From positions 2,294,001-2,358,000 of the forward strand of contig NW_026515541.1 in assembly GCF_014898815.1 (NCBI RefSeq): DNA of 64,000 nucleotides, written 5' to 3'. The notes under the pieces are model-generated. The model was not told the DNA's origin, did no database searches, and saw nothing but the letters and a program-made list of their open reading frames with translations. Shown in pieces: positions 55,952 through 64,000 of this stretch (the first letter of the stretch is position 1; every line of letters begins with the position of its first letter). The stretch comes from Panonychus citri (lineage: Eukaryota > Arthropoda > Arachnida > Trombidiformes > Tetranychidae). The position numbers were made by a program, and so were the translations under genes.

Positions 55952-58900
55952 TCACTGGGTTCGGGATTCAGGAAGGGAAAATGTCCCATACCTCTTAGGT
56001 GCTAGTGACCAGTATTTACGATTGACAACCAGATTTTCTGATTCTTCAATGGTTTGAGGTAGAATACGATTTCTGGTCTCAGGTAACATGGTGCTAAAAG
56101 CGGCAGCGGTCAAATCAATGGTGCCCATGATAATAAGAGGAATGTGACTTCCATATTTACCAAGGTGAATTATATAAGGAATGAAAATGGAGCCCGCTGA
56201 AAGTACAAAAAAGGAAGCCGATAAACCTTGATTTCGGATAACGGTGGGTAACATTTCAGAGCCATGAAGACCGACCACCATGTAGGAAATGGTCGCTCCC
56301 ATTTTACCCATCATTGAGAAAACGGCAACTTTAACCAGGTCACTTGAAGGTATCATTGAACAAATGGTTAGATTAATTCCAGCCCAGGCGAGGCACAACG
56401 AAGCGGTCCACCTTCGACCTAGTCGACTGTCCATCAACAAATAGCCGATAACATAGGCGACCGGTTCAACCGAAACCAAAAGGAAATAGTTGAGAAATTC
56501 ATTTCCCTTGAAGTTCCTGATATTATAATGAAGACCAGTATAAGCGACTTCCGAGGCCAATAATGAGATAGCGTTTAAGGCCAAAATGAATAGAATCGAA
56601 CGATTCGAAAATTGTTGACACAGAATTTTAACCTCATGGGTCTCGTTTTTGGAATCTTTTTCGAACTTTTTTCCAACTTCCTGAAAATCGAAAAGAAAAT
56701 GAAAATATTTTAATTTCGCTTTGAAATCAAAGAATCTGAAAATTAACCTTATTACCCTAATATCGAGGATTAAACTCTCGTCAACTTTGACCCCGTTTGT
56801 TTTAGCGATTTTCGTGAGTATACTATAAGCTTTACCGTACTGTTGGACTGAGATTAACCATCTCGGTGATTCTGGAATTAATCTTTAAGATTAACGAAAA
56901 AATGTTAGACTTTCCATCCATGGTATTATCTTTCGAATAGATCAGATTAAGGTTAAGATTTTCTTTCGATTACCTTGACATGATTAAAGCAAATGAGATA
57001 ACAATGGAAGCAATTAAACTCATATAGAACCAATGAGCCGTTAAATAAGCCGCTAACGGAAGTGTCGCTAATCCAAAGGCAAAAGAAAAACTCGAGATGA
57101 GAGACATTTTCGTTCGTCCTCTTGGTCCCATAATTTCAACCGCTAATCAATAAGAAAATGAGAATTCCAATTAAACTCAAAGAATTGGATTATTTTCTCA
57201 GATCAAAATATAATTACCAAGAACCAAAGGCATTTGATAACAGGTATTGGTCGCTAATCCATGGACAAAACGTAATCCGATGAAGGGGATAATCCCTTTG
57301 GTGAATGTTGGTGAAAAAGTTGATATGAAGCTTAAGATGATTCCAATCATGTAAGCGATTTTCCTGCCAAATCTAATCAGAATTGAAGCAAAAAGATTAA
57401 TGAACATTTTAACCTCAAGTAATTAGACAATTCAATTTGATTCTAATATTTACCGATCTGCAATGAAGCCCAAAGTCGGGGTTCCAACCAATTGACCTAA
57501 ACTAATGACCGCCAACGCCGTTCCCACCCAATGGTCATTATCACAAACTAAATTATTCTGCAATTAAGAAAAACAATTAAGTTAATTACTTATTTTCACA
57601 TGTTTCGAATTGTTATCAATCATAAATCAATCGATTTCTACTCCTAGACGATTGATTGTTTCTAATTTCCCTCTAATTGAGTAATTTTCCAATCAACTTA
57701 TTCAGCAATTAAATTGTCTCATCAAACAGAATCTCAAGTATCCTGTCAATGTGTCTTCAAATCAACTTAATTGTCTATTAAAAGTTAATTAACTCTCTGA
57801 GCTTCTTCAGAGAAAACACTAAATTGTTTGATTAAACACTTAATTAAAGGCTTAACGATTTTTACCAAACCCCTTGAGTGTTAATCTAATTGAGATTTTG
57901 TGATAAATTGCTATCAATGATTAGTCCATTGTCGTAATTAATTGGTCATTTATGTAACAACACTGAGTTGGAACAATTTGTGACACTTTGATCATCACAA
58001 TCAAATTAAAGACAGAATAATATTCCGCAATCTAGCAATTAGTTAGTCATTGAGCTTTAAATTATTATTTCCAAATTATTCGCATTAATTGTTATCAATT
58101 GTCTCATCGAGTCTTGAGATAATCAACCAGGATGCTGACAATCAATTGAACATTTGATTAATTAACACTCTCCAATTAAATCAATACTTAGACGTTTTTC
58201 CAACGCTATCGCATTGAAAATTGCTGATTTAACTAAATCAATTGACTAATTGTTGACGTTAATTTTTTCCTATGATTTCTCATAATTTGTACGATTACAA
58301 TTAACAACTCGATTGGTAACATTTTTCCAATCAACAATTAACTTTCGAGTTGATTTACTCGTTTTCTCAATTATTATCATTCAATTCTGTTAATTGTTAA
58401 CCGGAAAAATTATTCTGGGAAATCACTTTGATGTGTTTGAGTGTGAACCCTTTAAATTTAATTCACAATTAAGATGAAATCAATTTGATTGATCAATGAA
58501 AATCTTGGTTAATTGTCCAGAGGAAGGAAATTGACAAGGACAGTAATTGGAATTCAATGAGATTAATTAACTTAAATGAGCTGATATGTCGATAAACTCA
58601 GGTTGATTAAAACTCTAATCACAATCAGCAATTAAAAATAGTCAACAAATGTTGATGAAAAAGTAAACTGATCAATCAGTTAATCAGTTAACTTAATGAC
58701 CATTCAATCAAATTTGACCAATGCCATGTGGGTGTGTATTGATTGACATTATTTACTTTACTTAATTGTCTTCCAAAGTAATTTAACTAACAATTGATTT
58801 CAAATTTTCACTCATTTTTGAGCAATTAACTTGAGCAATCAACACGTCAGTCAGTTAAATCAGTTACATCTCAATTGAATCAAACCTACAGGTAAACTCA

Positions 58901-59851
58901 ATGAATTGCCAACTCATTAATCAATTAAATTTAATGATCAATTTAACCTTCGAACTAATCACAATTATCATTAATCAATCAATTAATCACTAATATCACA
59001 TTTCTCAGTCAAAATCATTAATTTTTCCTAAGGAAAATTGTTGTCAATTAATAATCATTCCTATTATATTAATTGTGTACCAATTGATTAATAAAATATT
59101 GACATACACATCAATGGATTAACTAATTACCTTTTGGTAATTGATCATTGGAATCAACCTGGACAATTTAACTTGATTTGATTAGACAAAAAAATCAAAC
59201 CAATCTAAATCTGCCAACAGGTAATATACAAGAACGAGTTAATTGTAACCAAATACTGCGAACAACAATCAACTGATTAATTGAATTTTCTTTTAAAGTT
59301 AAAAATATTTGATTAGCTTAAATGTTAATTGTTCTGATAATAAATTAACCTTTCAATAGTATATTCATTGTACAGTGAACACTGAATCAGTGATTAATTG
59401 TATTATGAGATGGAAAAATAAACAATCCAAATTAACAACAAATGTAAATTAAATCAATAAAACGAATTAGAAAAGTTAATTAAAAAGTTATTATAATTAC
59501 ATGAGTCACAAAAGTTTCATCATAATTTGTATTATCAAATATCCAATGGTCACATTTATTATCCAATAATATTGATGAGTTAACTTGATTAGTTGAGTTA
59601 ATTGTTGAGGTGAAACACTTTTGGGTATCAGTAAAATTACCCTGATCAAAGAGTAACTTTAATTGTTGATCAGAGTAATTACCTTGATGAACATAATTTG
59701 AACACACATGATTAGGACTCGAAACCATGAAAATCGTGGTCATGGTCAACCAGGGAGTTAAAAACGCGGCAGGAACCAGAAAAAAGTAAACAAAAAGTTT
59801 CTGGTATCTTCCATATTCACCAACCTTAACCAGAATATCTTCAAACTCCAT
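55952..59851 (-). CDS. SLC22-family organic cation transporter-like
   Basis: Six exons: 59851-59501, 57557-57454, 57372-57218, 57142-56974, 56882-56756 and 56680-55952; 1635 bases, 544 residues, every phase matching. The N-terminus MEFEDILVKVGEYGRYQ is the SLC22 start pattern. A large first extracellular loop with N-glycosylation sites follows. Then come GQLVGTPTLGFIADRFGRK (MFS loop 2-3 motif), VEIMGPRGRTKM, IPESPRWLIS (the SLC22 ESPRWL signature) and LPETRNRILPQTIEE (C-terminal PET motif). Expected to be a 12-helix plasma-membrane carrier of organic cations, carnitine or similar; substrate unknown. The 1.9 kb intron 57558-59500 is the longest in the window and holds no gene I can support. 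Confidence 0.92.
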
Positions 59852-61606
59852 GATTGAAACAGTTAATTATCACAATCAAATTAAAAAGAGAACAAGTAAA
59901 AAAACCTAAAAAACACAACGATTGCTGAGAGAATCGTAATCAAAATAAACTTATTTGCTGATCAAACTTCATATCAAAGTGTAAATGATTTAGAAAAGTC
60001 TAACAGCAATTAACAAGCAAAATAAACTAATCAACCAAATAAACAAAAGATGCTGATAGCAACAGTTAACAATCAATTGATGATAATCACTCTTATAATG
60101 GACACAATTAAAATACTATGATAACAACAACAAAAAAAACAAGACACAAATACACTTACACACACACAATCCCAGTGACTCTTTTTTTTTTGGACAATCA
60201 ACTAATTGTGAGGAATCAATTGTAATTCAACAAAATGAAAGGTTTGCCAAAGATACACAATAGATTTCCTTATTACTATTAGATGAAAACAGTTGCAATC
60301 AATCATCGACCTTCAAATAATTAACAATGATAATAATATATATTTACTAATCGTGAACAGTTAAATTGTTACGATGGAAAAGTGAATCAACAAATTTAAT
60401 ACAGACTCGAAACCCGTTACACTTCAACTGATTAATATAATGACGATTATGGTGTTGATCATGATGATGATTGTTGATGATAGTTAATTGTAAATAGTTA
60501 AAGTCACAAGTGTATTAAGTTGTTATGAGTTGAACCTTCTTCCTCTTGATTAGTTAATCAACTAACCTCTTTTTTCTTGAATACTCACAAATTTACAACT
60601 CTCAACGTAATAATCTAATTGTTCAATTAAATTTAATTCTCTTGTAACATTTTTTTCTCTCTCTCTCTTGGATATACTGATTGTTATCATTTTCTTCATC
60701 ATCATGAGTATAACAATTTAACTGTTTAAATTGGACAAAATTCAATTCCTCTGATGGTTGATGATCATGATTAACCATGAATATAACATTTAATTGTGTT
60801 TATTTCTCATCTTAATTGTTGATCATCATTTGTACTCGACAAAATTGTCAATCTATTTTTTTTATCTTTAACTTTTTCTCCTCATCTCTTAACTATAATA
60901 CACTTAATTGTTGTCTGTTGATTGTTGAGATCTGATAACATACAAGAATATCAATTAATTTTGAAAAGCAAATTCAATTGTATATCAATTCATATACACC
61001 TTAGACTAATTGTGCAATTAGGAGTAAATTGTAATTTAAAGTGTTCAATTAATTAGCAAGACTGATTTTATTCAAGATCATTTGGTAATCTGTTAAACAA
61101 ACAATTAAAATTAATCTTATCGGGATTTAAATTGTTCGGATTGGAGATTAATCAATTTTGTAATAAACTTTTCTTCGTCCAACTTAATTGTTGAAAAAAA
61201 AATTAATTCTAATTGTGATTCGATTAAGTTGATCGATGGAATTTTTGAAAAGCCAAAATTGGCGCCATTCGCTTTTTCCAAATGTTTCTGCTCATTTGTT
61301 ACTCGCACGTTGATCTCTGGTTGTTGTTAATTGTTTTCTTTTAATTATGTTGATAATTTTAACAATTAATTGTTTTACTAGTGAGACTTAATTGAATATG
61401 TGTTAGTTTGTTTACTGTTCAACCTGTGAGCTTACATGAAACTGTAATTTAATTTGGAAAGTGTTGAGTTTCATGTTTACATTTTCAATGTGTTTCCCTT
61501 AGTAGTTATTTTTTTTTTTGCTTTATCAATTTTCATTATCTAACATGAAGATTATCGTATTTTTATATTTTATATAATTGAACAAAATTATTCTAATCTA
61601 AGGATA
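59852..61606. other. Divergent intergenic region
   Basis: Between SLC22 (minus) and mitoguardin (plus). AT-rich, with CACAAACACACAC-like words near 60145-60165. A 63-codon minus-strand frame at 61117-61308 lacks support. No gene is visible. Confidence 0.4.
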
Positions 61607-62789
61607 ATGGATCAACTTGATAAACCGTTAACATTTGCTATTGGATTGGCTTTGGGTATTGCGGCTTCATCTATTACTCTTTACATTCTAAGTAAGGAAA
61701 CAGAAGAGGAAATAAATTTCCTTTCTGCTTCCAGGGAAAGCAGAGGAACTCAGACTATTCCAGCAATCGAACCAAAAGTAAGTGTAATTTGTATTCTAAA
61801 ATTTGGTCAATATTCTGCCTACAGATCATATTTCTAATTGTTGTTCTTTTATTCTATAGCTTTCTTTTGATTTAACTCTTGGCGCTTTTCCTCAACCCGA
61901 TGGAGCTGATGATGAAAATGACGCTGCTACCCTTCGGTCACCTTCACCTACCAACACTTTCTGTTCAACAGCCACTTATCCCTCTGCCTATTATGATGCC
62001 GATGATTCTGTCTCCTTTTATCGTTTGTACACTGAAGCCTTGGATAATCTTAAATCAGTTCAACCACCTCGGGTGATTCGATGTAAACAAATGTACTGCT
62101 CAAGTAATTCAGAATTCATAGCCAAAGTTCACTGCCTTCGATTGGCTTTCGCTGCTATTCTAGATGATAACAAGAATCGAACCTATTTCAATAGTATTGG
62201 AAGAGATATTTTAGAAATGATTTCAGCTGGAAGATCTTTCGATGTTACCGATTGTCTTAAAGCCTATGATACCTTAATCGAATATGTTACCCATTCTGAT
62301 AATCATGAAGATATTCGTCGAGAATTGGAAGCTCGAGGTATTCCTTGTCTATCTTTCTATGATATTGTTCTTGATTATATTATATTGGATTCTTTTGATG
62401 ATCTGGAAGATCCTCCATCAACTATACTTAGTGTGGCACAAAATTCATGGATTTCATCGGGATTTAGAGAGACTGCTCTTCGAACTGCCGTGATGACACT
62501 TCTCAAAATGAAAAGATCAAAATTAATGTATGAGAAAGGATTTTTCGCCAATTTCTACAATATTCTAGATTATATTCTTCCCGTTTTGATTTGGGGATTT
62601 CTTGGTAGTGATCAGAATTTAAATTTCAAGTGTACCCTAATTAAGACAACCCTGTTGAACGCTGTTAAAGATTATTTCAATTTTGATTGTACCCGTTACA
62701 CCAATTTAAAGGATCTCAGTAGTGATATTTTGAGGATTACCAATGACTATTATGAGCAGTTAAAAGATAAACTAATTGACATTGATTAG
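61607..62789 (+). CDS. Mitoguardin (MIGA/FAM73 family)
   Basis: Exon 1 is 61607-61777 and exon 2 is 61860-62789, phase 0; 366 residues. The N-terminus has a membrane helix (about residues 9-27, FAIGLALGIAASSITLYIL), as expected for outer-mitochondrial-membrane anchoring. An acidic linker follows, then the conserved C-terminal domain: FIAKVHCLRLAFAAI, LEARGIPCLSFYDIVLDYI, DLEDPPSTIL and VLIWGFLG. Mitoguardins promote mitochondrial fusion and, through their C-terminal lipid-binding domain and an FFAT motif, act at ER-mitochondria contacts. The protein is shorter than vertebrate and fly homologues (usually 500-600 residues), mainly in the linker. DDSVSFYRLYTEA could be a degenerate FFAT-like site. 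Confidence 0.93.
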
Positions 62790-63219
62790 AGTGTTAAATT
62801 ATTACAACCAGATTAAAGCCAAACCAACAACAACAACACAATTACATCGTCACAAAGAAAATTCATTGACACAATTAATCCATAATTAATCTCCTTCGAT
62901 CATTAATGTTTTGACCTTTTTCTCGTTTAATAGAAAACTTAAATTGTCTTTTTACATTTGATTGTTACATATAAGAAAATGATTCTCTTTTCCTTCCTTA
63001 AATTTCACTTTCATCGAAGAAAAAAAAATTAAACTAGTCTTTCTAATTGTTTACAATTTATAATATCAATTTTTTTCTTATTAATATCACAGGTCAGTTG
63101 TTTGTTGTCACAGATTGTGACAGTTGTCCAATTGTAAAGGAATCAAGTTGGGGAAACAATTAAGAGGAAATTGGTTGGAATACAAGGTCAGATTATTAGC
63201 ATTCGAGTTAAGAATCAGG
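62790..63219. other. Convergent intergenic region
   Basis: 3' flanks of mitoguardin and the NOM1-like partial gene. A small palindrome, TGTCACAGATTGTGACA, lies near 63106-63122. No gene is visible. Confidence 0.4.
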
Positions 63220-64000
63220 TCACTTTTTGCTTTTGGATGATTTAGATGACGATGGTTTGATTTGATCACATTCGATTTTGGATCGATATGGGGCTAGAAC
63301 TTTTTCGATTCTAAGTTGATTTGGTTTATCGAGAACACAATTAGTCAATTGAAGAACTCGGTTCAAGTTTTTTTTGATTTTTTCTTCGCTACAATGACCG
63401 ATCTTTGTTAAAATTGTTTCTAAAAATTTAGTGGAACACGATTTAGATGCAACAAGGTAACACGAAAGTGAGATCATATTGTCCAATTTTAGTGATGAGT
63501 CTCTGGGATTTTTCTTGACCTTTTCTAAAGTTTCATCTAAATCGCCCATGAAATGAACTAGAATATGCAACGGAGTTGTTGGACCAATCGATCGATGTAA
63601 AGAACCGATAAGCGTCGATATCATCACTCGTGTTTTGGGTTCGGTGATTGTGGTATCCTGAAGGCCGAGTTTATGGATTAACTCGTACAAAAAGATTCCA
63701 GTCTCAGCTAATCCGCTTTTAACGATACAAAAATCAATCTTCTGACAAATTGTTACCAATTCATATGAAGTCATTTTCCTGACCAATTCCTCGATGTCTG
63801 ATTTTATCACTGGATCTAAATTGTCCGATGTTAAACCAGAAAACTCTCGTTTCACTTGACCCATGGTGATGGTCATTCTTTCATCGGTTAACCAAGTTGC
63901 GATATTTTCTCCAGATTGTTCATCTTGATCAACTGGTTGATCGTCGTTTCCATTAGATGGTTGAACAATACGACGTTGAAATGAGTGTTTCTCGATTGCG
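63220..64000 (-). CDS. Partial MIF4G-like protein resembling NOM1 (5' end outside window)
   Basis: The frame is open from the window edge to TAA-type stop at 63220; an internal ATG at 63876 is probably not the start, because the frame continues upstream (reading VQPSNGNDDQPVDQDEQSG). The visible helical region reads DIEELVRKMTSYELVTICQK, later RVMISTLIGSLHRSIGPTTP, FMGDLDETLEKV and LDNMISLSCYLVASKS. Spacing and hydrophobic pattern follow the MIF4G region of the NOM1 gene in this window (RVRGLLNRLSSSNL, MLIAVLNTNVGDEIG, FIKQLDIMLNQL, IDNLVAFLCYLHATG). It ends with a Ser/Lys tail and no MA3 domain. Inferred: a divergent MIF4G-domain protein. The full identity is not known. Confidence 0.5.
   Translation of the reverse strand, partial: AIEKHSFQRRIVQPSNGNDDQPVDQDEQSGENIATWLTDERMTITMGQVKREFSGLTSDNLDPVIKSDIEELVRKMTSYELVTICQKIDFCIVKSGLAETGIFLYELIHKLGLQDTTITEPKTRVMISTLIGSLHRSIGPTTPLHILVHFMGDLDETLEKVKKNPRDSSLKLDNMISLSCYLVASKSCSTKFLETILTKIGHCSEEKIKKNLNRVLQLTNCVLDKPNQLRIEKVLAPYRSKIECDQIKPSSSKSSKSKK

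Noticed and set aside
63106..63122. Palindrome TGTCACAGATTGTGACA
   Set aside because: Seven-base arms near the 3' ends of two convergent genes; too short to call a site without other copies or binding data.

Overview
This window is a nuclear genome segment of an arthropod. It is AT-rich, with long intergenic stretches and mostly 60-70 bp GT-AG introns. Muscle-protein-20 (calponin-like) genes, two gustatory-receptor-type genes, a DEG/ENaC channel and a long CUB-repeat secreted protein fit a chelicerate, most like a spider mite (Tetranychidae). The species is inference; the splice and coding structure is read directly from the sequence.

Left third (1-21000), accessory region. A tandem pair of secreted multi-CUB genes lies on the minus strand (copy 1 at 1-3507, cut by the window edge; copy 2 at 7287-13800). 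Both have a signal-peptide exon, and the duplication includes introns and the promoter-proximal region. A transposon graveyard lies between them: a dead mariner (plus), a LINE endonuclease remnant (minus) and a MULE/FLYWCH-type tail (plus). Next come an intronless DEG/ENaC channel, a secreted charged protein, and two tandem gustatory-receptor genes that both carry reading-frame breaks.

Middle (21000-40000). PIGL and NOM1 are divergent neighbours. Two muscle-protein-20 genes follow, then a long MTCL/SOGA-type coiled-coil gene with one extra base in exon 2, and an NaGLT1/MFSD4-like transporter. A relic exon of a third muscle-protein-20 gene lies at 38.2 kb. It is accompanied by noncoding blocks colinear with those upstream of the first muscle-protein-20 gene. 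A 229 bp MITE with TA target duplication sits at 27.7 kb.

Right part (40000-64000), mostly housekeeping: RECQL4 helicase, mitochondrial carrier SLC25A42, Asterix/WDR83OS, a second secreted charged protein, RPA1, CDK5, complex I NDUFS8, an SLC22 transporter, mitoguardin, and at the edge a partial protein resembling the MIF4G region of NOM1. Exon models were built by hand from splice sites, and each complete model closes in phase unless a frameshift is stated. No operon, CRISPR array, rRNA or convincing tRNA was seen.
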